Below are positions 8,832 to 16,026 of a stretch of 64,000 nt of DNA, piece by piece. The notes below the pieces were generated by a model. It worked only from the letters and a program-made list of their open reading frames with translations, made no database searches and had not been told where the DNA came from. The stretch lies in assembly GCF_026409565.1 (NCBI RefSeq), contig NZ_CP112881.1, positions 124,001 to 188,000 on the forward strand. Direction: 5' to 3'. Position numbers and translations under genes: made by a program. The stretch's first letter is position 1, and the number at the start of each line of letters is the position of its first letter. The DNA comes from Sneathiella aquimaris (GTDB taxonomy: Bacteria; Pseudomonadota; Alphaproteobacteria; Sneathiellales; Sneathiellaceae).

Positions 8832-10280
8832 ATGAAAAATAGACGAGTCTCGAAATTTACGCGCCGAAGCGTAATTTCATCGAGTGCAGCCGCTGCAATT
8901 GGAGCTATAATCCCGAACCTGTGGATGCCAAATGCCAATGCTTCCTCAGACATGGAGGTAACTCTTCATGCCGCCCCTGGCCAAAGTAAATTTAATTTTG
9001 ACTCTGCAGAACCCACAACTTTTTGGCGCTTTAATGGATCAGTTCCGGGGCCCGAAATTCGTGTCCGCCAAGGAACGCGCTTACGTATAATTGTTGAAAA
9101 TGGGTTGGCGGAAGAAACGACGGTTCATTGGCATGGCGTTCGCACGCCAAACGCTATGGACGGGGTGCCTCATTTAACTCAAAAGCCGATCTCACCAGAT
9201 AGCCAATTTGTATATGATTTTAGGGCGATTGACGCTGGAACTTACTGGTACCATCCCCACCAGCGAAGTTTCGAACAAGTTGGTCGTGGTCTCTACGGGC
9301 CCCTAATTATCGAGGAAGCTAATCCAATACGAGTTGATCGCGATGTGACGTGGATGTTGGATGACTGGCGCCTGAACCAATCCGGTGGGATTGAAGAGGA
9401 TTTTGGAAATTCCCACGATATGAGCCACAGTGGTCGAATAGGGAATTTCGTCACCCTTAACGGGAAGAAACCGGATGCCTTCTCGGTCAGGAAAGGAGAA
9501 CGTATACGTCTCAGACTGATAAATGCGGCGAATGCCCGTATCTTTGGGCTGGATTTTCAAGGGCACGACCCACTGATTATTGCATTGGATGGACAACCCG
9601 TTACCCCACATTCGCCGGAAAACAATCTTGTTGTTCTCGGCCCTGCTATGCGAATTGATCTAATTTTGGATATGTCGGGAAATGTCGGAGACGACAACGG
9701 CGTGATTGATCGATTTTATGACGGCTTAACATATCAACTAACCAATATAAAATACTCTGATGTGATCGTCAGGAATGATCGTCCCAACTGGCCAGTTCAA
9801 TTGCCAGACAACCCTCTAAAGGAGCCTGATCTTAAAACGGCAAAACGTCATGAAGTGATTTTCTCCGGCGGCATGATGGGCAATATGGTTGCACGGGACA
9901 TGGGGATAAATGTGACATCGCCCCGTTCAATGATGGGCATGATGCATTCTAAAAAAATATGGTTCATCAATGGAGTTGCCGCTGAAGGGCACATTATGGA
10001 CCCTATGCTCAATTTGGACCTTAACCGCAGTCATGTAATTGCGATGACAAACGCTTCCGCGTGGTATCACCCAATTCATCTCCACGGCCATTCTTTTAGG
10101 GTGATTTCTCGAAATGGGGAGAAGACCAAGCATCAGGAATGGCAAGACACAGTTTTAATGGCGCCGCGCGAAACCGTGGAAATAGCTTTTGTCGCCGATA
10201 ATCCGGGTGATTGGATGTTTCACTGCCATATTCTGGAGCACCAAGCGAGCGGCATGATGGGGGTTATTCGCGTTGCTTGA
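8832..10280 (+). CDS. Tat-exported multicopper oxidase
   Basis: The 482-residue protein begins with a twin-arginine signal (TRRSVISSS at 10-18, then an alanine-rich stretch). It carries all copper-ligand motifs of multicopper oxidases: HWHG at 99-102, WYHPH at 139-143, HPIHLHGHSF near 415-425 and HCHILEHQASGM at 464-475 (type 1 copper Cys465, His470, Met475). The length and lack of a long methionine-rich insert place it near laccase-like MCOs such as MmcO/CueO relatives rather than long PcoA/CopA proteins, although MMGNM and MMGMM clusters near residues 340-370 may bind Cu(I). It probably oxidises Cu(I) in the periplasm. It leads a tight row of copper- and thiol-handling genes on the same strand. 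Confidence 0.92.
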   Translation: MKNRRVSKFTRRSVISSSAAAAIGAIIPNLWMPNANASSDMEVTLHAAPGQSKFNFDSAEPTTFWRFNGSVPGPEIRVRQGTRLRIIVENGLAEETTVHWHGVRTPNAMDGVPHLTQKPISPDSQFVYDFRAIDAGTYWYHPHQRSFEQVGRGLYGPLIIEEANPIRVDRDVTWMLDDWRLNQSGGIEEDFGNSHDMSHSGRIGNFVTLNGKKPDAFSVRKGERIRLRLINAANARIFGLDFQGHDPLIIALDGQPVTPHSPENNLVVLGPAMRIDLILDMSGNVGDDNGVIDRFYDGLTYQLTNIKYSDVIVRNDRPNWPVQLPDNPLKEPDLKTAKRHEVIFSGGMMGNMVARDMGINVTSPRSMMGMMHSKKIWFINGVAAEGHIMDPMLNLDLNRSHVIAMTNASAWYHPIHLHGHSFRVISRNGEKTKHQEWQDTVLMAPRETVEIAFVADNPGDWMFHCHILEHQASGMMGVIRVA

Positions 10281-10311
10281 AAAGTTGCATACTTGAAGAA
10301 GGAAAATTTAG

Positions 10312-10767
10312 ATGAATAAAAAAATTATGGGTGTAGGTGCACTTGGAACACTTGGTGCAATTGCTGTTGCGGCCTACTTGTTTTACGGACAAGAGGTGGT
10401 GGCAACTGAGGTTACGCTTTATAAAAATCCGCAATGCGGATGCTGTGAATCATATGCAGATTATCTTCGGGAAAATGGTTTTACCGTTACTGTAAAGCCC
10501 ACGCATGATCTGGTGCCTATGAGTAAAAAGGCTGGAATTCCAGAGGACTATCAGGGATGCCACCTCTCTGTCATCGATGATTACGTGGTGAGTGGGCATG
10601 TTCCAATTAATACAGTGAACAAACTACTTTCAGAAAAACCGGACATCAAAGGCGTGACACTTCCCGGCATGCCAACAGGGTCCCCAGGCATGGGAGGTCC
10701 CAAAACCGGATCATTCATAATTTATCAAATAAGTGACGATCAACCAACGATGTACTCGACAGAGTGA
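10312..10767 (+). CDS. DUF411 metal-binding protein
   Basis: The 151-residue protein has an N-terminal membrane or signal segment (VGALGTLGAIAVAAYLFYG) and a DUF411 domain with the QCGCC motif (C42, C44, C45) and a later GCH (C83, H84). DUF411 proteins are periplasmic metal-binding proteins found with copper-resistance genes. The C-terminus has a Met/Pro-rich tail (PGMPTGSPGMGG). It lies 31 bases after the multicopper oxidase, so the two are probably co-transcribed, and it may deliver or buffer copper. Confidence 0.88.
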   Translation: MNKKIMGVGALGTLGAIAVAAYLFYGQEVVATEVTLYKNPQCGCCESYADYLRENGFTVTVKPTHDLVPMSKKAGIPEDYQGCHLSVIDDYVVSGHVPINTVNKLLSEKPDIKGVTLPGMPTGSPGMGGPKTGSFIIYQISDDQPTMYSTE

Positions 10768-10779
10768 AGGAGCAGAAAA

Positions 10780-10917
10780 ATGATGACCGATCCAAGCTGT
10801 ATGTCAGGTGGAATGATGATGTGGGGAATGGGATTTGCAGGCCTTTTAGTTACTGTCTTGATCCTGCTCACAATTGCCGCCCTTGGTAAATATTTGTTTA
10901 GCGGTAAAAGTAAATGA
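10780..10917 (+). CDS. Met-rich single-pass membrane microprotein
   Basis: This 45-residue gene starts at ATG 10780 with an AAGGAG ribosome binding site seven bases upstream. It reads MMTDPSCMSGGMMMWGMGFA and then one hydrophobic helix (GLLVTVLILLTIAALG) and a basic end. Its stop overlaps the next start as ATGA (10914-10917), which strongly supports it being translated. The Met/Cys-rich N-terminus facing the periplasm suggests Cu(I) binding. It resembles the tiny membrane proteins often found in copper cassettes, though I cannot name the family. Confidence 0.75.
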   Translation: MMTDPSCMSGGMMMWGMGFAGLLVTVLILLTIAALGKYLFSGKSK

Positions 10918-11519
10918 CACGGAAAATCGTTATTGTCTGCCTGATTGTCGTGGGATTGTTGGGTGTTGTGCTACTTGAGCCAATTTCGTTATTCAACGCC
11001 GATCAAGATGATGATACGGCGTCAGTATCTGATAGCAAAGGGCGTACATCACTGGAGGTTATGTCTCTTTATGAAAAACCACGTTCCCTGAATCCGATTT
11101 CATTTACTGATGTCGAAAGTTCCGACCTTGATTTATCTCATTGGCGTGGAAAATTTGTTTTGCTTAATATCTGGGCAACCTGGTGTGCTCCTTGCCGAGA
11201 AGAAATGCCAACCCTCGATAATTTGCAACGGCAATTAGGCGGTAAAAATTTTGAAGTTGTCGCTCTTTCAATAGATCAGGCCGGTGTCCCAGCCATACAA
11301 AAATTCTATACAAAAATTGGCATCAAGCACTTGGCTATTTACGTTGATCAAACCATGAAAGCATCAACGGATTTACAAACCTACGGGATTCCAACAACGT
11401 TGCTGATTTCGCCTGAAGGGCATGAACTTGGGCGGTTGGTTGGTCCGGCAACGTGGGACAATCCAGAAATGCTTACTTTTTTACGTCGCATCGTCAACCC
11501 TAAAACATTGGAGCCGTAA
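10914..11519 (+). CDS. TlpA/ResA-like thioredoxin-fold protein
   Basis: The 201-residue protein has an N-terminal membrane anchor (residues 5-22), a linker, and a thioredoxin fold with active site WATWCAPC (C91, C94) followed by REEMPTL. The later IPTTLLISPEG contains the cis-proline. Such proteins act as periplasmic disulfide reductases in cytochrome c or copper-centre maturation. The gene overlaps the preceding microprotein by four bases. With the CcdA-like genes downstream supplying reducing power across the membrane, it likely keeps copper-site cysteines (for example SCO1, DUF411) reduced. Confidence 0.9.
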   Translation: MTRKIVIVCLIVVGLLGVVLLEPISLFNADQDDDTASVSDSKGRTSLEVMSLYEKPRSLNPISFTDVESSDLDLSHWRGKFVLLNIWATWCAPCREEMPTLDNLQRQLGGKNFEVVALSIDQAGVPAIQKFYTKIGIKHLAIYVDQTMKASTDLQTYGIPTTLLISPEGHELGRLVGPATWDNPEMLTFLRRIVNPKTLEP

Positions 11520-11522
11520 ATC

Positions 11523-11810
11523 ATGAAGCCCACTACACAACCAAACTCAAATATATTGATTGAATATATTGCCTATCACTATCGAAATCGTCGTTCGATG
11601 GTTCTATTAATTGGCGGGATTATTATTGCAACTCCGTTCTTGGCATTCAACTGGAGTTGGCTAACGGCAATTGGCGCGTCAGCTATTCTAATCAGTGTTT
11701 TGCCCTGCGCCATTATGTGCGCATTCGGTTTGTGCATGAAAGGTGGCAAAGACTGCTCGAAGAACTCGGCTACCGGCAATACTCCTGATGACGGCGACGG
11801 TAACCAGTAA
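11523..11810 (+). CDS. Small membrane protein of the copper cluster
   Basis: The 95-residue protein has two hydrophobic segments (residues about 27-45 and 50-72) with CAIMCAFGLCMKGGKDC placing four cysteines at the end of the second helix. The tail is polar. It starts three bases after the TlpA-like gene, so it belongs to the same transcript. No family is recognised. The cysteine pattern at the membrane surface suggests metal or thiol handling, which is inference. Confidence 0.6.
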   Translation: MKPTTQPNSNILIEYIAYHYRNRRSMVLLIGGIIIATPFLAFNWSWLTAIGASAILISVLPCAIMCAFGLCMKGGKDCSKNSATGNTPDDGDGNQ

Positions 11811-11854
11811 AACCTGGCTTTCCCAGGGAAACTCGTAAAACAAAGGAAAATAGT

Positions 11855-12121
11855 ATGAAAAAAACATCACTTATAATGGCGATAGCTGTTGGATTTCTAG
11901 GATCGATGTCATTTGCCTTGGCAGATGCCAATAAAACTGAAAGCCAGGACATGAAATCACACTCAATGATGCAGGATAATCAGATGCAGGGAGAAGATGG
12001 GAAATCGCAAAACATGTCCGGCATGATGAATATGATGAGCAAAATGGAACCCATGATGAAACAGTGTAGTGAAATGATGGAGTCAATGAACGATCATATG
12101 AAGTCCGAGAAGGACGCATAA
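11855..12121 (+). CDS. Met-rich periplasmic copper-binding peptide
   Basis: The 88-residue protein has a signal peptide (MKKTSLIMAIAVGFLGSMSF, then ALADA) and a mature part very rich in methionine (SGMMNMMSKMEPMMKQCSEM) with scattered His, Gln and one Cys. Met-rich exported proteins of this kind bind Cu(I) or Ag(I). It is the last gene before a strong terminator at 12154-12190. An AAGGAAA ribosome binding site precedes the start. Confidence 0.75.
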   Translation: MKKTSLIMAIAVGFLGSMSFALADANKTESQDMKSHSMMQDNQMQGEDGKSQNMSGMMNMMSKMEPMMKQCSEMMESMNDHMKSEKDA

Positions 12122-12153
12122 AATCAATTGCAAACAGTAACGTAAAAGAAGTT

Positions 12154-12190
12154 GACCTCCCGCCAATGAAACTACGGCGGGAGGTCTTTT
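12154..12190 (+). terminator. Rho-independent terminator
   Basis: GACCTCCCGCC at 12154-12164 pairs perfectly with GGCGGGAGGTC at 12176-12186 across an 11-base loop, followed by TTTT. It closes the transcript that starts with the secreted protein and multicopper oxidase and ends with the Met-rich peptide. The SCO1 gene starts 16 bases later. Confidence 0.9.
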
Positions 12191-12205
12191 GATGAGTAAG
12201 AACTA

Positions 12206-12904
12206 ATGAAAATTCAATATTTTATTCCGGCCATGATTTACAGTCTGGCATTCGCACTACAGGCAAGCGCCAATCACCCGGGCAGCAATCTTGATGATGT
12301 TATGAGTGAAAAAGAAACCTTTTTTCAAGCAATTAATGAGCCTGATGCACCATCATTTGAACTGATAAACGCGCAAGGTGAGTTGAAAAAGCTCGCAGAT
12401 TATGAAGATAAAATAGTGGTTCTGAATTTTATTTTTTCGAATTGTGCCGGTGTTTGTCCCTTACATTCAGCTCGGATCGCTGACATCCAGGAAAAAATAA
12501 ACAGCACTCCGATGAAGAGGCTCGTTCAGTTTATCAGTATAACAACAGATCCAGGTAATGATGTTGGAAGTACGCTGGAGGAATACGGCCAAACCCATGG
12601 GCTTGATCCTATAAACTGGGAATTTTTAACGAAAAAAGCAGACGATCCGGAAGATTTTACCCGAAAATTGGCCATGGAGTATGGCGTGAAATTCCAACCT
12701 GAAGAGGCGGGCCAGCAAATGCATGGTGTCGTGACGTTTATTATAGATCGAGGCAGCCGTTTCGCTGCCAAATTCCATGGTTTAAAATTCAAGCCAATTA
12801 ATCTTATTTTGTACGTGAATGGCCTGTCGCACCAAGAGAAAAAGCAGAAACAAAGTTTTCTAGTTCGTTGGTGGGAAGTAATTTATTATTACTTCATTCA
12901 CTAA
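12206..12904 (+). CDS. SCO1/SenC-family copper chaperone-like protein
   Basis: The 232-residue protein has a signal peptide and a thioredoxin-like SCO domain. The copper ligands are visible: CAGVCP (C80, C84) and the distal His in QMHGVV (H173). SCO proteins insert copper into the CuA centre of cytochrome oxidase or act as periplasmic thiol reductases. The spacing CxxxC is kept. The last 30 residues (RWWEVIYYYFIH) form an unusual aromatic tail. It follows the terminator of the first copper transcript and is read with the CcdA gene behind it. Confidence 0.88.
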   Translation: MKIQYFIPAMIYSLAFALQASANHPGSNLDDVMSEKETFFQAINEPDAPSFELINAQGELKKLADYEDKIVVLNFIFSNCAGVCPLHSARIADIQEKINSTPMKRLVQFISITTDPGNDVGSTLEEYGQTHGLDPINWEFLTKKADDPEDFTRKLAMEYGVKFQPEEAGQQMHGVVTFIIDRGSRFAAKFHGLKFKPINLILYVNGLSHQEKKQKQSFLVRWWEVIYYYFIH

Positions 12905-12936
12905 GTTTGTTGCAACAGAACTGAAAGTCACAATTG

Positions 12937-13677
12937 ATGATAGAGATCTCTGGTATTGGTATCGTTGCAACGTTTTTGGCAGGCATTATTTCGTTTCTGT
13001 CTCCTTGCGTTTTGCCTCTCATTCCAGGATATATTTCCTATATAGCGGGCAGCCAGAGAATAACTGTTTCTCCTGAATTTAAAATTCGAGAAAAGTTCGC
13101 AACAGCGGCGTTGAGTCTGTGTTTTATATTTGGTTTTTCTACAATTTTTATTGCTTTAGGGGCAAGTGCTTCAACTATTGGCCGGATGTTAATTGGATAC
13201 AGTTATGAACTCAATCTAGTCGGTGGGGGTATTGTTGTCGCGTTCGGGCTGTTTATGATCGGGCTGGTGCAGCTAGATGTTTTACAAAGGGACGTTCGAT
13301 TTCATCTTACAATTCCGGGAGGACGATCGGTCTCAGCCTATGTACTCGGCCTTGCTTTTGGGTTTGGGTGGACGCCTTGTATCGGCCCCATACTCGGCGC
13401 GGTATTAACTGTTAGTGCCGCAGCTGCGACCCTTAGGGAGGGTGTCGTCCTGTTGATGATCTACTCAGCAGGTTTAGGCGTCCCTTTTCTGCTTGCGGCA
13501 ATTTTTACAGATAGCTTACGTCGAAAAATTCGAGATATAGGACGGTTGGGTCGCCGACTCCATCTGGGGGCGGGTGTCTTGATGATCGTGATGGGCATAA
13601 TGATGATGACGGGACAACTTTCCAAGCTTTCATACTGGCTTCTGGACGTATTGCCAATTCTTGGGAAAGTTGGCTGA
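12937..13677 (+). CDS. CcdA-like thiol-disulfide transporter
   Basis: The protein of about 246 residues has six predicted membrane segments and the two conserved cysteines of CcdA: SPCVLPLIPGYISYIAG (C24) and FGWTPCIGPILGA (C148). CcdA passes electrons from cytoplasmic thioredoxin to periplasmic thioredoxin-like proteins. It lies 32 bases after the SCO1 gene on the same strand, and the TlpA-like protein upstream is its likely partner. The ATG at 12937 is preferred to a TTG one codon earlier. Confidence 0.9.
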   Translation: MIEISGIGIVATFLAGIISFLSPCVLPLIPGYISYIAGSQRITVSPEFKIREKFATAALSLCFIFGFSTIFIALGASASTIGRMLIGYSYELNLVGGGIVVAFGLFMIGLVQLDVLQRDVRFHLTIPGGRSVSAYVLGLAFGFGWTPCIGPILGAVLTVSAAAATLREGVVLLMIYSAGLGVPFLLAAIFTDSLRRKIRDIGRLGRRLHLGAGVLMIVMGIMMMTGQLSKLSYWLLDVLPILGKVG

Positions 13678-13873
13678 TGGTAACATTTTGATACATTCAA
13701 TGTGAAAGGTAGAAAGCTCTGGAAATTATACTTATATATTCAGATGATTACACCCGTCAGCTATCGTGAAGATAGGAAAATGCAGATATAATGGTAGTTG
13801 AAGCAATCACAACCGAACCAACCTGAGAGTTAATCTCAGCAGTTGCCCCATTCCTGAACTGGTTTTTTTGAGT

Positions 13874-14545
13874 TCATCTTCCGGCCCAATTAGCGGGATC
13901 AACGTAGAGCCCGAACCAGATTGACCACAGTCCAAGTAACGTGAATATGAGGCCAATAAGCCACCGCATTCGTTTCATTCTCTCTCCTAAATTTTCAAGG
14001 GATTTGGCAAGTGTTGGCACAAGTGCAAACACGGCGAGCGGAGAAGATAAAAATAGACCGAAGAGAAACATCATGCCGAAACCGGTCATAACCGTTCCCG
14101 TGGACGCAGCCAACCCAAGTAATCCAAACAAAATTGGCGCTGCACAGGCCGGAATATTAAGGCCGAAAGCCAACCCCAAGACAAACGGATTTTGCGCCTG
14201 CTTCCATGCGGCGGGCGCTAGGTTAATTCGCTGTTTGATGAAGCGGGCTCTACCAATAAGAAACGCAATACCGACGGCCAGATAGATTAATCCAAATATT
14301 AGCCAGATGCCTGTTTGTGCAGCGATTACTTTTTGACCAAGAAACGCAATCAAAGCGCCAAATAACCCTGCGATCAAAGAACGTGTCGCAACGAAGGTTA
14401 GAACGGCGTTCAACTTTTGACGGTTAGAACGGCCATTCTGCGTTTCGAGAAAGAGAAGATGTCCGCCTATTGTGCATGGTTCGACAAATCCTAATAGCCC
14501 TAAGCCGATTGGCAGGAGGACAAGTTCTAATAGTGTAAATTCCAT
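13874..14545 (-). CDS. CcdA-related membrane protein
   Basis: The 223-residue protein has six predicted membrane helices and one cysteine in each half at the positions expected for CcdA/DsbD-type carriers: GFVEPCTIGGH (C24) and NIPACAAPILFG (C134). The motifs differ from those of the preceding CcdA-like protein, so this is a distinct subgroup rather than a duplicate. It faces the CcdA gene convergently. A role in transferring reducing equivalents to the periplasm is inferred; metal transport has also been proposed for some relatives. Confidence 0.8.
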   Translation of the reverse strand: MEFTLLELVLLPIGLGLLGFVEPCTIGGHLLFLETQNGRSNRQKLNAVLTFVATRSLIAGLFGALIAFLGQKVIAAQTGIWLIFGLIYLAVGIAFLIGRARFIKQRINLAPAAWKQAQNPFVLGLAFGLNIPACAAPILFGLLGLAASTGTVMTGFGMMFLFGLFLSSPLAVFALVPTLAKSLENLGERMKRMRWLIGLIFTLLGLWSIWFGLYVDPANWAGR

Positions 14546-15146
14546 ATAACCTCACGTGACGTACGAACCATAATTCGTCCGGCAACAAGAACGCCAACCA
14601 GTCAGTTTTGTGCAAGGCGGTATAATTCAATTGGAGGTACATAATATCAGGTCAGCTCCTCATCGAACACGCATGTTTATTATTGGCAAGATATGTACCT
14701 CAGATGCGACCCCAATAGCGTAATAGAAACTGTTTTATTGCTGTTGTCTGCAAGTCACAGCAATCAATTCTGGGGCCAATGATTTAATAGTCAATCAAAC
14801 TCTTCAATTAATTATTTGTATAACTTAATGGAACATTGGTACCAAAAAATTCCATGTAATCTCATGTGGAGCCAAATGTGTACTTCATGAATAAATATTG
14901 TTTAATATCTATTAGATAGATGGAATACCACTCCAGTCCATTATGGCACAATGCAGATATTTCGATCGATTTTGGTCACTTAAACCCAAAAATTATGGTC
15001 TACATGGTATACTCTTGTTTTGGATAACAATGAGCTTGGGAATTGAGGATGAGGGTCAAAGATACTTTTCATTCAGCATCACATTTCTGGTAGCATGCAA
15101 AGGTGCTAAAGCTTTTCACGATTGAAGTGGATGGAATAGAATGTAG
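14546..15146. other. AT-rich stretch right of the copper cluster
   Basis: No gene is supported. It contains the right arm of the degenerate direct repeat (14837-15005). The open frame from 14943 has no family signal and overlaps the repeat, so I do not call it a gene. Confidence 0.45.
14837..15005. repeat. Right copy of the degenerate direct repeat flanking the copper cluster
   Basis: It shares GGTACCAAAAAA, CCAAATG, CAGTCCA, ATGG, ACAATGC and TTTTGGTCAC with 7952-8120, in the same order and orientation. Together the two copies frame about 6.7 kb of copper and redox genes. Confidence 0.5.
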
Positions 15147-15491
15147 CTTGAGGATGTCACAGAGGGAGAGCTGGTAGTTCCCAGTAAACTCGCAAAACTC
15201 TTGCGGACCGACGCAAAGGAGATTGCCTGGACGATTGGACTCGATGAGGGTGCCTTGAAACGCCGATCCTCTCCTCACGCTCCAGACACCCAAAGACGCC
15301 TTCGCGACCTTGTGGATGCGCTTCTGATCCTGACGCCACGCTTTGGATCGCCTCTCATGGCTTATGCCTGGTACCGGTCTGTACCCCTCGCTGGCTTTGC
15401 AGGTTGGACGGCCGTGCAGTTGGTTCAGGCCGGAAGGGTTGAGGAATTCTATTTATATCTGGAGTCCGTTGATGCGGGCGTGTTTGCCTGA
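15147..15491 (+). pseudogene. DUF2384 / MbcA-ParS-Xre antitoxin-like fragment
   Basis: The frame reads LVVPSKLAKLLRTDAKEIAW, then LRDLVDALLILTPRFGSPLM, and ends with AGRVEEFYLYLESVDAGVFA. This is the toxin-binding domain pattern of Xre/MbcA/ParS antitoxins, whose usual end is a conserved helix followed by DAGVxA. No good start codon precedes the conserved part (only TTG at 15201 in frame after a stop at 15144), and no RES-type toxin gene follows. It may be a decayed solitary antitoxin, or use a rare start. Confidence 0.5.
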
Positions 15492-15552
15492 TCCGGGTCT
15501 CAATTGCAAGGCGGATTGCGGCGGGATGTAGAGCGGCAATCTCTATTGCATC

Positions 15553-16026
15553 TTATGAGTTTTTCTTCTCCGGGTCGGCTGGATAAGACTGCTTTATTGC
15601 ATCCACAATAAGGCAAAAAGCACCAAGAAAAATCGCCGTATCTGCAAGATTGAAGGCTGGCCAATGCGCTTGCAGAAAATGAAAATCAAGAAAATCTATC
15701 ACCTGTCCCCGTATAATACGGTCCGCCACATTACCCAAAGCGCCACCGAGGATCAGACAATATGAAAGCCTTGGCAGCCAAAGAGGCTTCTGGCGCAGCA
15801 TCCATAAGAGCCAAACGGAAACACCGAGCGCAAGTACTGTTAAAAAATATCTTTGCCATCCTCCCGCATCAGCCAGCATACCGAACGCGGCTCCACTATT
15901 TTGGTAATAAACGAGATTGAAAAAAGGCGTGATCTGTATCGTCTCGCCATACGTGAAGCTATGGGCAATTGAAACTTTGACAATTTGATCCGCAAGCAAC
16001 ACCGTTCCAACAATTATCCAGTTCAT
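15553..16026 (-). CDS. lspA: Signal peptidase II (lipoprotein signal peptidase) of the metal operon
   Basis: The 157-residue protein has four membrane helices and the family's conserved blocks: an early D in LLADQIVK, YYQNSGAAFGM, and the catalytic aspartates in GNVADRI and FNLADTAIF. It cleaves prolipoprotein signal peptides at the inner membrane. The start at 16026 overlaps the stop of the metal ATPase gene as ATGA, so longer versions of the frame are not used. An lspA copy coupled to a Pb/Zn/Cd ATPase is the arrangement known from pbr-type lead operons, so this is probably an accessory copy rather than the housekeeping one. Confidence 0.92.
   Translation of the reverse strand: MNWIIVGTVLLADQIVKVSIAHSFTYGETIQITPFFNLVYYQNSGAAFGMLADAGGWQRYFLTVLALGVSVWLLWMLRQKPLWLPRLSYCLILGGALGNVADRIIRGQVIDFLDFHFLQAHWPAFNLADTAIFLGAFCLIVDAIKQSYPADPEKKNS

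Noticed and set aside
14943-15125. 60-residue open frame as a gene
   Set aside because: It lies in the degenerate direct repeat, has no ribosome binding site or family signal, and the corresponding frame in the other repeat copy is not conserved.
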